A stretch of 28,939 bases of DNA from JAHFRG01 sp041495205 (GTDB lineage: Bacteria > Pseudomonadota > Gammaproteobacteria > Burkholderiales > JAHFRG01), in the NCBI GenBank assembly GCA_041495205.1, contig JBGQCF010000031.1, forward strand, positions 1 through 28,939, in the 5' to 3' direction. The notes below the pieces were generated by a model, which was not told the DNA's origin, searched no databases, and worked only from the letters and a program-made list of their open reading frames with translations. Below are positions 1-8,897 of this stretch, piece after piece. Numbering within the stretch: position 1 is the first letter of the stretch; every line of letters begins with the position of its first letter. A program made the position numbers and the translations under genes.

Positions 1-656
1 CCGCGCACCGGCTTGATGTCGAGATGCAATGAGAAATTACCGGTGATGTGCTGGCTCCAGGCTCCACCGCAGACAATATAGCCGTCTGCGGAAAACTCGC
101 CGCGCGGCGTGACCACGCTCACCAATTGCTGCCTGGAAATTTTCCATGCGCTGACCTCGCAGTGCTCGATTACCTTGACTTTGGCAATTTCCAGCCTGCG
201 CTGCAGGGCTTTAATCAAGCGCGGATTGCGAACTTGCGCAACTTGCGGCAGCCACAGCGCACCCGCTTCGAGCGAAATGCGCGGAGATATATCAGTGGAT
301 TGCACCGGTACGCATTCAACCAGATGCTCGCGGCACCAGCTTCGCGCCGCTTCCCGGTCGAATTCGGGAAGCATGAGCAGCCCGCTGCGGTGATATTCAG
401 GATCAATTGCAGTGGCGGAGACGAGTTCATCAACCCAGCCCGGGAAGAGCTGTTCGCTCCACATGGTAAGACGCGTTACCGCCGGAGTATATTTCCATGG
501 CGGCAAAGCAGACAGGATGCCGCCGCCGGCCCACGAAGATTCCCCTCCCGCCACTGCACGTTCCAGAACGGTGACCTTGCTCCCGCGCTTGGCGAGTTCC
601 AAGGCGGTTGCGAGACCGATGATACCCGCGCCGATTACGACAAAATCTTGTGACAA
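1..656 (-). CDS. thiO: FAD-dependent glycine oxidase-like protein (ThiO family), partial
   Basis: This is an amino-acid oxidase of the DAO/glycine oxidase family, which deaminates glycine or D-amino acids with FAD; in ThiO the product feeds thiazole synthesis for thiamine. About 218 N-terminal residues are present and the C-terminal part runs off the left edge (the family is usually about 360). The N-terminus has the Rossmann dinucleotide motif GAGIIGLATALELAKRG, followed by VTVLERA and then ESSWAGGGILS, a stretch typical of glycine oxidases near the flavin. I chose a TTG start because an in-frame TGA lies two codons upstream and an AGGA ribosome site sits eight bases before the TTG. It is divergent from the pilin genes, so it is probably unrelated to them. 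The ThiO name is likely but not certain; another D-amino acid oxidoreductase is possible. Confidence 0.75.
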   Translation of the reverse strand, partial: MSQDFVVIGAGIIGLATALELAKRGSKVTVLERAVAGGESSWAGGGILSALPPWKYTPAVTRLTMWSEQLFPGWVDELVSATAIDPEYHRSGLLMLPEFDREAARSWCREHLVECVPVQSTDISPRISLEAGALWLPQVAQVRNPRLIKALQRRLEIAKVKVIEHCEVSAWKISRQQLVSVVTPRGEFSADGYIVCGGAWSQHITGNFSLHLDIKPVR

Positions 657-795
657 AAATCACATCCTTTTTAGTTATGCCAAAAATTCACGGGCACAAT
701 ATGCCGTTTATTCTAACAAAACGACCATTCATCGGCTGCAATTGCTTTGGCCAAACCGAATCCCCATGATTAAGCTCAACAGGAAAGGACATTCA

Positions 796-1269
796 ATGAA
801 AACGCAAAACGGATTCACCTTGCTTGAACTGATGGTCGTCGTAGCTATTGTGGCGATTCTTGCGACCATTGCGATGCCCGCTTATAACGATTACGTTACC
901 CGCGGGAAAATTCCCGAGGCTACCGCCAACCTGGCCGATTTACGGGTCAAGATGGAGCAGTATTACCAGGATAACCGCATTTACGGAACTCCGGATGGAG
1001 CCGCTAATTGCGGCAAGGATGCCGGCGGCGTAGTCAGAGTCACCATACCGCCGGCAGGAATGAAATACTTTACTTTTTCCTGCACCGTTGCAGGAGCCGG
1101 CCAGCAATTTACCGTCACTGCAACGGGAGGCATAGCGGGCAATCCGTCAATGGCGGGCTTTGTCTACACCATCAACGAATCCAACGTCAAGACCAGCACC
1201 GTTACCGGCAAGTCCGGCTGGACCGGTAATGCGAACTGCTGGGTAATCAGGAAAGGCGGATCGTGCTGA
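796..1269 (+). CDS. pilE: Type IV pilin PilE-like (minor pilin)
   Basis: This encodes a 157-residue type IV pilin-like protein that would be inserted in the inner membrane, processed by prepilin peptidase and built into a pilus. The short leader MKTQNG is followed by the mature start FTLLELMVVVAIVAILATIA, with the required Glu at +5 and a hydrophobic helix. Two late cysteines (148 and 157, the last residue) would form the C-terminal disulfide loop typical of PilE. The ATG at 796 is chosen over upstream starts because the leader must be short and AGGAAAGGA lies just upstream. The gene overlaps fimT by seven bases, so it begins the minor-pilin operon here; in many betaproteobacteria the pilE-like gene is last. 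It is more likely a minor pilin than the major subunit, given its neighbours. Confidence 0.88.
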   Translation: MKTQNGFTLLELMVVVAIVAILATIAMPAYNDYVTRGKIPEATANLADLRVKMEQYYQDNRIYGTPDGAANCGKDAGGVVRVTIPPAGMKYFTFSCTVAGAGQQFTVTATGGIAGNPSMAGFVYTINESNVKTSTVTGKSGWTGNANCWVIRKGGSC

Positions 1270-1841
1270 TTTATCCAAAATCGTTAGCCGGGGTTACGCT
1301 CATCGAGCTGATGTTCGCCGTTGCGATCGTCGGTATTCTTGTCGCGGCAGGGTTTCCGGAAGCATCCAGATGGATACAGAACACCAAGATCCGCACTGCG
1401 TCCGAATCCATTTCCAACGGCTTGCAGCTCGCGCGCGGCGAGGCGGTCAGGCGCAACACCAAAGTCGAGTTTGTGCTGACCAGCACCGTTCCCATCGCCG
1501 CCAATGTGCTTGTCCTTGCGCCCGCCACTTCCGGCCCCTACTGGGTGGTCAGAAAGTCTCCACCTGGCGCCGTCACCGATTTCGTCCAGGGCGGCGGCAA
1601 TGAGGTTACCAGCATCAGCACTGTCGTCAGCTCGACTGACGCCAATGTCGTATTCGACGGCCTGGGGCGGACGGACATAGTGGCGGCGAACTTGACCATA
1701 CAGGTCACCAATCCCACAGGCGGCGCCTGTGTCGCCGCAAGCGGTCCGATGCGCTGCCTTAATGTCGTGATACTACCCGGCGGGCAAATCAGGATGTGCG
1801 ATCCCTCCATTGCCACTGCCGGCGACACCAGAAAATGTTGA
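1263..1841 (+). CDS. fimT: Type IV pilus assembly pseudopilin FimT/GspH family
   Basis: This 192-residue minor pseudopilin has a ten-residue leader ending in Gly and a mature start VTLIELMFAVAIVGILVAAG, with Glu at +5 and a single N-terminal membrane helix. The helix is followed by the FimT/GspH-like motif KIRTASESISNGLQLARGEAV and a beta-rich C-terminal part with four cysteines. FimT-family minor pilins help prime pilus assembly at the tip, and some bind DNA in naturally competent bacteria; whether this one does cannot be seen. The start is GTG at 1263, overlapping the end of pilE, which suggests translational coupling. Earlier starts would lengthen the leader beyond what prepilin peptidase usually accepts. 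Confidence 0.85.
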   Translation: MLIYPKSLAGVTLIELMFAVAIVGILVAAGFPEASRWIQNTKIRTASESISNGLQLARGEAVRRNTKVEFVLTSTVPIAANVLVLAPATSGPYWVVRKSPPGAVTDFVQGGGNEVTSISTVVSSTDANVVFDGLGRTDIVAANLTIQVTNPTGGACVAASGPMRCLNVVILPGGQIRMCDPSIATAGDTRKC

Positions 1842-1855
1842 TGCAAGGACCCATC

Positions 1856-2338
1856 ATGAAATACGCATTCAATACCGGAAAACAATCAGGCGTGATGCTG
1901 CTGGAAGCACTGATCGGCATCCTGATTTTTTCCATAGGCATACTCGCCATAGTCGGGCTTCAGGCCGCATCGGTCAAGAACCAGGCCGACGCCAAATACC
2001 GCGCCGACGCAAGTTATTTTGCAAACCAGATCATCGGGCAGATGTGGTTGGATCGCGGCGTGAATGACGCCAATCTGCCGAGCTATGCCCACTATCCCAC
2101 TCCGGCGATTACCGCTGCGGCGCCGCCCGGCTGCAACCCGACTGGCGCGGCCTCAGGCAACGCCAACGTGACGGCATGGACAGCCAGGCTTGCGGCTACT
2201 ATGCCGGGCGCCGTTGCCACCCGGCAGCAAATCATCGTTAACCCCGCCAACGGCAACCAGGTCATGGTGGCGGTGTGCTGGAAAGCGCCGCAGGACGCAA
2301 ATTATCACAAGCATCTGGCCGTGACTTACATCAATTAG
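1856..2338 (+). CDS. pilV: Type IV pilus modification/minor pilin PilV
   Basis: This 160-residue minor pilin has a 12-residue leader ending KQSG, a mature start VMLLEALIGILIFSIGILAIVGLQA with Glu at +5, and one N-terminal helix. The LLEAL(I/V)xxLIFSIGILAI pattern is characteristic of PilV. The rest is a small globular domain with two cysteines. The start ATG has AAGGA six bases upstream and follows the fimT stop by 14 bases. PilV works with FimT, PilW, PilX and PilE as the tip-priming complex that carries PilY1, and its place between fimT and pilW is the conserved order. Confidence 0.88.
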   Translation: MKYAFNTGKQSGVMLLEALIGILIFSIGILAIVGLQAASVKNQADAKYRADASYFANQIIGQMWLDRGVNDANLPSYAHYPTPAITAAAPPGCNPTGAASGNANVTAWTARLAATMPGAVATRQQIIVNPANGNQVMVAVCWKAPQDANYHKHLAVTYIN

Positions 2339-2365
2339 ATAGAACCAATTAGAACCGGGATCATC

Positions 2366-3556
2366 ATGAAACCTGTGACAACGAAAGCTCTGATCAAGTC
2401 CTCCGCGGATTGCGTTGCGGGCAAAATGCGCATGGACAGTGGTTTTTCATTGATCGAGGTTATGGTGGGTATGGTGATCGGCCTGTTCGGCATCATTATC
2501 ATCACGCAAATCTTTGCGCTGGCGGAAGGACAAAAGCGCACCACCACCAGCGGCTCCGACGCGCAGACCAACGGCAACATCGCGCTCTACAGTATCGAGC
2601 GCGACGTGCGCCAGGCGGGTTACGGCTTGAACTTATCCGCACTGGGCTGCAGCACCAACACTTCTTTAGCCGGCGTCACGACAACGCCTCTTGAACGAGC
2701 ACCCTACACGAACGGCACCATGGTCCTGGCGCCGGTCATCATCATTGACGGCGGCGCCAACGCTACCGGCGATGCGCTGCCCGACACGCTGCGGACGCTC
2801 TACAGCACCAACCTTATCAGCAGCCTGCCGCAAGTGCTGCAGGCTAACCACGCGCAAGCGGCCACGCTGGCGACCATCGGCAGCACCTTCAACATGGCGG
2901 ATCAGGATATGGTGGTTTTTTTCGAAACCGGAAAAAACTGCGCGCTGGCCCAGGCAACGGGTGCTCCGGCCTCCGCCACGACGTTTAATCACAATGGCGG
3001 CCAGTGGAATGGTAACGCTGCCACCGTTTTCCCGGGAGCAGGCTACGGCACCGGAGCCAACGTTTTCGACCTCGGCTCCATGGCGTTCCGGAGGTACAAC
3101 ATCGATCAAGCTAACAACAACCTGCGGTTCTCCGAGGTCAATTCCAACGGCTCCGCCACCATCGTTTCGGCGGGCGAAATAGTCAATCTGCAAGCGCAGT
3201 ACGGACAGGACAACGGGGTCAACAACGGCACCGTCCCGGCCGGCCCCTACACGGCCAATGACGGCAAAGTGGATAGCTGGGACACCGTCACTCCGGGGCT
3301 GGTTCCTCCCGCAGGCGCGGGCACCAACGCCCAGTGGCAGCAGATTATCGCGGTGCGCATTGCCATTTTGGCGCGCAGCGGCCAGTACGAAAAACCCGAT
3401 CCGGTTTTAGGCTGCACTGCAACCACAGTCGCGCCATCGTGGAGCGGTGGGACGATGGCGGTACCACCCTTCCCGAACGCCGGTCTTCCCAGTTGCTACC
3501 GTTACAAGGTGTTTGAAACGGTGGTGCCGCTGCGCAATGTCATTTGGGGGATGTAG
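2366..3556 (+). CDS. pilW: Type IV pilus assembly protein PilW
   Basis: This 396-residue minor pilin has a mature N-terminus FSLIEVMVGMVIGLFGIIIITQIFALAEGQKR, with Glu at +5. The downstream segment, SIERDVRQAGYG, is a PilW hallmark. The rest is a long beta-rich region ending RYKVFETVVPLRNVIWGM, also typical of PilW. With the ATG at 2366 the leader is 26 residues, long for a prepilin; an internal start at 2426 would give the leader MRMDSG but shows no clear ribosome site. Both remain possible, so the true start is uncertain. PilW is needed for the pilus-tip complex and is encoded between pilV and pilX, as in Pseudomonas and betaproteobacteria. Confidence 0.87.
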   Translation: MKPVTTKALIKSSADCVAGKMRMDSGFSLIEVMVGMVIGLFGIIIITQIFALAEGQKRTTTSGSDAQTNGNIALYSIERDVRQAGYGLNLSALGCSTNTSLAGVTTTPLERAPYTNGTMVLAPVIIIDGGANATGDALPDTLRTLYSTNLISSLPQVLQANHAQAATLATIGSTFNMADQDMVVFFETGKNCALAQATGAPASATTFNHNGGQWNGNAATVFPGAGYGTGANVFDLGSMAFRRYNIDQANNNLRFSEVNSNGSATIVSAGEIVNLQAQYGQDNGVNNGTVPAGPYTANDGKVDSWDTVTPGLVPPAGAGTNAQWQQIIAVRIAILARSGQYEKPDPVLGCTATTVAPSWSGGTMAVPPFPNAGLPSCYRYKVFETVVPLRNVIWGM

Positions 3557-3558
3557 AG

Positions 3559-4164
3559 ATGAAAACGTCATTAAACAATCACCGTAATTTCCGCAGGCAA
3601 CAAGGCGTGGTGCTGTTTATTTCGCTTATCATGCTGGTGGCCATGACCCTGGCGGGTATCGCGCTTATCCGTTCGGTGGACACCGCCAACCTGATAGCCG
3701 GCAATTTGGCTTTCAGGCAGGGAGCCACTCTGGCTGCGGATTCCGGCGAGGAAGCGGCGCGCACATGGCTGCTGACCCAAAACACCGCCACCCTTTCGGG
3801 TGACTGTTTGAACCCACCAACGACTTGTCCAACGCCCACGCAGGGCTATTACTCGGGTGCTGCGCCCGTACCCTCCTGGGAGCAGTTTGACTGGCAGAAT
3901 CTTTCCGTCGCGTTGCCCGCCGCAGATGCCGCGGGAAATCAGGTCAACTATGTCATACACCGCCTGTGCGCAATTCCCGGGTCGCCTACCGGTGCAGGAA
4001 ACAACTGCCTGACCACCACAACGGCGGGCGGCGGAGGGGGCAGCAGCAAGGGGGCGGGAGAACAAACTGTCTCAGGAACTGCGGTGTATTACTACCGCGT
4101 CACCAGCCGCGTCCTCGGCCCGAGAAATACCGCGAGTTATGTACAAACTCTCATCACGGTTTAA
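3559..4164 (+). CDS. pilX: Type IV pilus assembly protein PilX
   Basis: This 201-residue PilX-family minor pilin opens with a basic segment and then QQGVVLFISLIMLVAMTLAG, continuing into SVDTANLIAGNLAFRQ, the conserved PilX N-terminal domain. Unlike the other pilins here it has Val-Val-Leu rather than a canonical FTLIE start, and the +5 Glu is absent, as is usual for PilX. A Gly/Ser-rich stretch (about residues 154-170) looks like a flexible loop. The start at 3559 is three bases after the pilW stop; an in-frame ATG at 3544 lies inside pilW and is less likely. PilX acts with PilV, PilW and PilY1 at the pilus tip. Confidence 0.86.
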   Translation: MKTSLNNHRNFRRQQGVVLFISLIMLVAMTLAGIALIRSVDTANLIAGNLAFRQGATLAADSGEEAARTWLLTQNTATLSGDCLNPPTTCPTPTQGYYSGAAPVPSWEQFDWQNLSVALPAADAAGNQVNYVIHRLCAIPGSPTGAGNNCLTTTTAGGGGGSSKGAGEQTVSGTAVYYYRVTSRVLGPRNTASYVQTLITV

Positions 4165-4177
4165 CGCGCCTGCTGAC

Positions 4178-4193
4178 CCCGCCACGTGGCGGG
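4178..4193. promoter_or_regulatory. Perfect 16-bp palindrome between pilX and pilY1
   Basis: A perfect self-complementary 16-mer, CCCGCCACGTGGCGGG, lies in the 55-base gap between pilX and pilY1. No T-run follows, so it is not a typical terminator. It ends 14 bases before the AAGGAG ribosome site of pilY1 (4208-4213). It could be an RNA hairpin that protects or separates the pilX message, or a protein-binding site; the sequence alone does not decide. Confidence 0.4.
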
Positions 4194-4219
4194 ATCAACG
4201 GCACACTAAGGAGTCAATC

Positions 4220-7200
4220 ATGAAACACCGTCGCTTTTTCGCACGTAAAGAAACCTGGCTGATCGGCGTTGCGCTGCTGGGAGGCTTTGGCCTCGCGCAA
4301 GCGGCAAGCACCGATATCGCCAACTCACCGCTGGTGACTTCGGCTTCCGCTACCGCCAAGCCAAACATCATGTACATGCTGGATGATTCCGGCAGCATGA
4401 ATGGCGACTTTATACCGGACCAGGCGACCGACGATGACAAGTGCCGGGATAGCGGCAGCAGCACCAACTGCAATGGCGGCGGAAGCAACAACAACGGCAC
4501 CCAAACTTCCGGTCCGCCCCTTTTTGCCAGCCAATTTAATGTCATCACCTACAACCCGGCGGTTACCTACGCGCCGCCGGTGGACTTTGACGGAACCAAT
4601 ACCACTTACAAGTCTTACACTAATGCTACCGCTCCATTCAAGTGGGCCACGGTCAGAAAAAATCCCTTTCCGGAGCCGGGTGCCAGCGGCAGCTCAGTAG
4701 ACCTTACCACCAAGTTTCCCGAGGAAGTATGGTGCGATGGCAGCCAGGCCAACTCCAGCGACGCCGTTCACTGCCGGCGCAATCTGCAGACCAATGCCAC
4801 GTTCTCGATTGTTCTCAACATCGGTCCTAGTAATACTGTTGCCAGGGCGACACTGCCTAACCACGGCTGCTTGGCCGGGGACAAAGTGACAATCAGCGGA
4901 GCCACCCCGAATAACTACAATGGATTGGCTACGGTGCTGGCCGCGAATCTGACTACCAATACCTTTGATTACAACAAGCCAGGAGGAGGCACCGGCACCC
5001 TCCCCACCGCGGCGGCAGGGCAAGTGATCATTTCCACAGCCTGCAATATGCCAATTACCAAGCTGTCGCGCGCGGTTGGCACCAACACCGTTACTGCAGT
5101 TTTTCCTATACCCCACGGTTGCGTGAACAACGATACGATTAGCATCAAAGGTGCTACGGGAGGCAGCGCCGGCTTCAACCTGTCCAACAGGACAATCACG
5201 TTTGTGGATGAACGAACACTCACCTATAGCACTGGTGGCTTAAATACGAACACGAGTACGACCGAAAGCGGCCTCGCCGCTGCCGCGCCTGTTGCTATCT
5301 CCACGCTGTGCGCAGGCACCAAGAGCAACTACAGCCGCAGCACCACCACGGCAGCGAACACGGTACCGCCCCTGATGCAGGGTTTCCCGCAGGGGGTCTT
5401 CAACCAGGAGCAAACGCGCAGCGGCGCCGCGCATTATTACACCATTAACGCCAACGAGTATTGCCTGGACGAAACGCTGAGCAAATGCATAGCGCCAATT
5501 AACGAAAAACCACTTGCCGACCTTGCAAACACATATAGCTTTCCGGCTCTGGTCAGGTATTGCTCCTCAGACGCCGCTCTTATGGCCAACCCCCTTTCGA
5601 GTACCTCTACCAACGCCTGCCAGCGCTTGTTCACTTCCACCTTCACGAAGGCGCGCTACGGTTACTTCACCCGCATGGATATCGTCGCGGGCCCGACCTA
5701 TCCCAAAATCGCCGGCACCCGACTCGATTGCGCGGGAGCGGCGAGCTGCACCTATACCGAGGAGATGACCAACTTCTCCAACTGGTACGCCTACTACCGC
5801 ACCCGTCTGCACATGGCGAAAAGCGCCTCTGTGGCTGCCTTCAAGACTCTCGATCAGGGCTATCGAGTCGGTCTCAACACGATTAATGCCGCGAATAGGG
5901 GCACCCCCCCCTGGCTGGCCAACGCACCTTTCGATAACGCGGTGGGAGGGCAAAAAAGCAAGTGGTTCAACCTGCTGTACGGCATAGAAGCCGGCGATAG
6001 CACGCCCTTGCGCGAAGCACTGTCGCGCGCCGGCCGTTATTACGGCGGATTGAAAAGCGGGGCCGCCAGCTACATCAGCGATGACCCGATCGAATATTCA
6101 TGTCAACAAAACCTCACCTTCCTGGTCACTGACGGTTACTGGAACGGCACCGGCGGCGCCAAGCTCGACGGCAGCGCCATGGATGACCAGGATGGCGTTG
6201 CAGGCGTTGCCAGGCCGTATTTGGACGCCTCGAAAACCAAGGACGGGCTCTCGGATACCGCCTTTTATTACTACATGACCCCCTTGCGCACGCCAAGCTT
6301 TAACCCGACCGGCGCGCTGGGACTGCAAGTGGGGGTGCCCGTGGCTGATCAAAATGTGCCCCCCACCGTCAAGGACCCCAACAAAGCCCAGCACATGGTT
6401 ACCTACACCATGGGCCTGGGGCTGGACGGCACCTTGATCTATAAAGCGGGTTATGACGTATTCCCCAGCGGCGATTACGCCGCGATTCTGAACGGCACGG
6501 CTTGCGGTGCGGTGAATCCCTGTGTCTGGCCGAAGCCGGTGCAAAATACGCTTACCGCCGTGGACGACTTGTGGCATGCGGCGGTCAACGGCCGCGGCAC
6601 TTATTTCAGCGCCAAGGACCCCACCGTAGTGACGTCCGGACTGCTTCAGGCTTTTGCTTCCTTGAGCCAGAAAACCGGCAGCGAGGCCGCCGCCGCCACC
6701 AGCACTCCGAACATCGTGCCGGGAGACAACTTTGTGTTCAGTTCCACTTTTACCACTCTGGACTGGTTTGGAGAAACGACACGCCAGCAAATAGACACCT
6801 CCACCGGTGCGATCCTTGGCATAGACTGGAAGGCTGCAGCGCAGCTCGACAGCAAGGTAAGCGCCAACAGCGATACGCGCAATATTTACACCTTCAGCAG
6901 TATCGCCGGCAATAAGCTGAAAAGTTTTCTCTGGGCGAATCTGTTGCCCAGCGAGCAAAATTATTTCAACGGCACCTCGGGCGGACGCCAACAGCTCGCG
7001 CAATGGAACTTTTTGAGTCCCTCGCAGCAGAACGCATGCGACAACCCGGGCGGGTCCGACTGCGGCAACAAACTGGTGAATTACCTGCGCGGCCAGCGCG
7101 GCAACGAAACCATTATCAACTCCATGAGCCCGGCGGACTCCGCCAATACCTCGTTGTTCCGCCTGCGCGTGCATGTGCTGGGCGATATCGTGTCCGCCGA

Positions 7201-8836
7201 GGCGGGGTATGTGCGCTTGCCGGTTTTCAACTACGGCGATCAAGGCTACGCAACTTTCAAGACCACCATGAGTAACCTGAACGCGGGCGCAGGGCGTCAG
7301 GCAGCGCTTTATCTGGGGGCCAACGACGGCATGCTGCACGCATTGAACGCCACCACCGGCGCCGAAATGTGGGCCTACATTCCCAGCATGGTCATGCCCA
7401 ACATGTGGAAGCTCGCCAACTTTAGTTACTCCACCAGTCACCTCTTCTTTGTGGACGGCACACCCACGACCGGCGACATCTGCACCAGCAACTGCAGCAT
7501 AGCCAGCGCCGCCTGGTCCACCATCCTGGTGGGCGGGCTGAACGCCGGCGGACGGGGTTATTATGCCCTCGATATCACCGATCCCGCGAACCCCAAGGCG
7601 CTGTGGGAGCTCAAATCCACAGATGCTAGTGGAAACCCCGCGGCCTGCGTTGCTTCAGTCAACAACGTGCCGCAGAATCCGGTGGCGGCCAACACCTTCA
7701 GCGATTGCGATATCGGCCTGAGCTTCGGCAACCCGATCATCACCAAGCGCGCCGACGGCAAATGGGTGGTTCTGGTCACCTCCGGCTACAACAATATCGC
7801 TCCGGGAACAGGCGGCGGCTTCCTTTATGTGATTGATGCCGTCAGCGGCGCGATTTTGAGCAAAGTCGCGACGCTGATACTCAATCCGCCCGGCTTTGCC
7901 CCGGGGTTTATTAACTCCGGCAACAACGCTTCGCCGAGCGGCTTCGCGAAAATCAATGCTTTTGCCGCAAATACCAACACCGACAATACCACGCTGCGGG
8001 TTTATGGCGGCGATCTCAACGGCAACCTGTGGAGAATCGACGGTGCGGGCGCCCCAAATACGCTGTCCGCGGGCGTCAACCAGGCCACGCTGCTCGCCAT
8101 ACTCGGCAAAGCCAACGCGCTCGGCACTTCGGGTACCGGCACTTTGGTGCCGCCGTACCCGGCGGGCTCGATGCCGCAGTCCATCACCACCAAGCCGGAA
8201 TTGGGCGAACTCGTGGTGAACGGCGTGGGAACTCTTGAAATGGTGTACGTGGGCAGCGGCCGCTACCTCGGCGTGACCGACCTTACCACCACCGTCCAGG
8301 ATACGTTCTACGCCATCGTGGATCCGCTGGGTGTGTTCTCGGGCTATGGCGCGGTTCACGGCAACGGCAACTTCGTCCAGCAAACGCTCACCGAGGCAGT
8401 GAATCCCGTTACCTTGGCGACGGAGCGCTTTACCACGTCGAATACGGTGGACTACACCAGCAAAAAAGGGTGGTTCATCGATTTCAATCCGGGCAATGCT
8501 TCGCCGGGTGAGCGCAACAACACCGACCCCACACTGACCCTGGGAATACTGAGCTTCACCACCAACGCGCCCGATAGCAACCCGTGCAACGTCGGCGGCA
8601 AGAGCTACCGCTACTTCATCGACTATACGACGGGCGGCCCGCTGTCCACTTCAGTCGGCGGCGTATCGGGCGCCTTGGTTGCGTTCGCGCCGTCCACGCG
8701 TCCTATCGTGGTGAACGTGAACGGCACGCTCGAACAAATCATTAACGTGCAGGGCACTCCGCAAGTATTCAAACTGCCGCCCGTTCCATCGTCCGGCGGC
8801 GGCAAGCGCATCTTCTGGCGTGAGCTGTTCAACTAG
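4220..8836 (+). CDS. pilY1: Type IV pilus tip adhesin/biogenesis protein PilY1
   Basis: This 1538-residue secreted protein sits at the pilus tip and acts in pilus extension, surface sensing and adhesion. The signal peptide is MKHRRFF...GLAQAA, cut near residue 28. Next comes the von Willebrand A-type start NIMYMLDDSGSMN with the metal-binding DxSxS at residues 55-59. Two related repeats of about 84 residues follow (their HGC motifs begin at residues 215 and 299). The C-terminal part is the PilY1 beta-propeller, with GGRGYYALDITDPANPKALW (about 1110-1130) and NTDNTTLRVYGGDLNGNLWR (about 1254-1273), the second lying where PilY1 proteins bind calcium. The start ATG has an ideal AAGGAG site seven bases upstream. 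The gene is the last of the pilin operon and ends at a strong terminator. It is longer than Pseudomonas PilY1 (about 1160), mostly through extra N-terminal material. Confidence 0.92.
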   Translation: MKHRRFFARKETWLIGVALLGGFGLAQAASTDIANSPLVTSASATAKPNIMYMLDDSGSMNGDFIPDQATDDDKCRDSGSSTNCNGGGSNNNGTQTSGPPLFASQFNVITYNPAVTYAPPVDFDGTNTTYKSYTNATAPFKWATVRKNPFPEPGASGSSVDLTTKFPEEVWCDGSQANSSDAVHCRRNLQTNATFSIVLNIGPSNTVARATLPNHGCLAGDKVTISGATPNNYNGLATVLAANLTTNTFDYNKPGGGTGTLPTAAAGQVIISTACNMPITKLSRAVGTNTVTAVFPIPHGCVNNDTISIKGATGGSAGFNLSNRTITFVDERTLTYSTGGLNTNTSTTESGLAAAAPVAISTLCAGTKSNYSRSTTTAANTVPPLMQGFPQGVFNQEQTRSGAAHYYTINANEYCLDETLSKCIAPINEKPLADLANTYSFPALVRYCSSDAALMANPLSSTSTNACQRLFTSTFTKARYGYFTRMDIVAGPTYPKIAGTRLDCAGAASCTYTEEMTNFSNWYAYYRTRLHMAKSASVAAFKTLDQGYRVGLNTINAANRGTPPWLANAPFDNAVGGQKSKWFNLLYGIEAGDSTPLREALSRAGRYYGGLKSGAASYISDDPIEYSCQQNLTFLVTDGYWNGTGGAKLDGSAMDDQDGVAGVARPYLDASKTKDGLSDTAFYYYMTPLRTPSFNPTGALGLQVGVPVADQNVPPTVKDPNKAQHMVTYTMGLGLDGTLIYKAGYDVFPSGDYAAILNGTACGAVNPCVWPKPVQNTLTAVDDLWHAAVNGRGTYFSAKDPTVVTSGLLQAFASLSQKTGSEAAAATSTPNIVPGDNFVFSSTFTTLDWFGETTRQQIDTSTGAILGIDWKAAAQLDSKVSANSDTRNIYTFSSIAGNKLKSFLWANLLPSEQNYFNGTSGGRQQLAQWNFLSPSQQNACDNPGGSDCGNKLVNYLRGQRGNETIINSMSPADSANTSLFRLRVHVLGDIVSAEAGYVRLPVFNYGDQGYATFKTTMSNLNAGAGRQAALYLGANDGMLHALNATTGAEMWAYIPSMVMPNMWKLANFSYSTSHLFFVDGTPTTGDICTSNCSIASAAWSTILVGGLNAGGRGYYALDITDPANPKALWELKSTDASGNPAACVASVNNVPQNPVAANTFSDCDIGLSFGNPIITKRADGKWVVLVTSGYNNIAPGTGGGFLYVIDAVSGAILSKVATLILNPPGFAPGFINSGNNASPSGFAKINAFAANTNTDNTTLRVYGGDLNGNLWRIDGAGAPNTLSAGVNQATLLAILGKANALGTSGTGTLVPPYPAGSMPQSITTKPELGELVVNGVGTLEMVYVGSGRYLGVTDLTTTVQDTFYAIVDPLGVFSGYGAVHGNGNFVQQTLTEAVNPVTLATERFTTSNTVDYTSKKGWFIDFNPGNASPGERNNTDPTLTLGILSFTTNAPDSNPCNVGGKSYRYFIDYTTGGPLSTSVGGVSGALVAFAPSTRPIVVNVNGTLEQIINVQGTPQVFKLPPVPSSGGGKRIFWRELFN

Positions 8837-8856
8837 TTAATGGAGGCACAAAAAAC

Positions 8857-8888
8857 AACAGGGGCGCAGCTGCGCCCCTGTTTGTTTT
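8857..8888. terminator. Bidirectional intrinsic terminator between pilY1 and lspA
   Basis: A 26-base hairpin (8857-8882) has a perfectly palindromic GC core, GGGGCGCAGCTGCGCCCC. It is flanked by an A-rich run on the left and TTTGTTTT on the right, so it has a U-tract when transcribed from either strand. It ends the rightward pilY1 message and the leftward ribF-ileS-lspA message, which converge here. Confidence 0.85.
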
Positions 8889-8897
8889 GCAGGTCTC

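Noticed and set aside
430..663. Minus-strand 77-codon ATG frame at the start of the flavoprotein gene
   Set aside because: It is out of frame with the Rossmann motif; the TTG-started frame with a good ribosome site is the real one.
657..795. Possible sigma-54 promoter before pilE
   Set aside because: No convincing TGGC-N-GC pair at the required spacing could be found, so no promoter is claimed.
6098..7441. Long minus-strand open frame (447 codons) inside pilY1
   Set aside because: It lies wholly antisense to pilY1, has no recognisable domain, and its composition reflects the opposite strand of a GC-rich gene.
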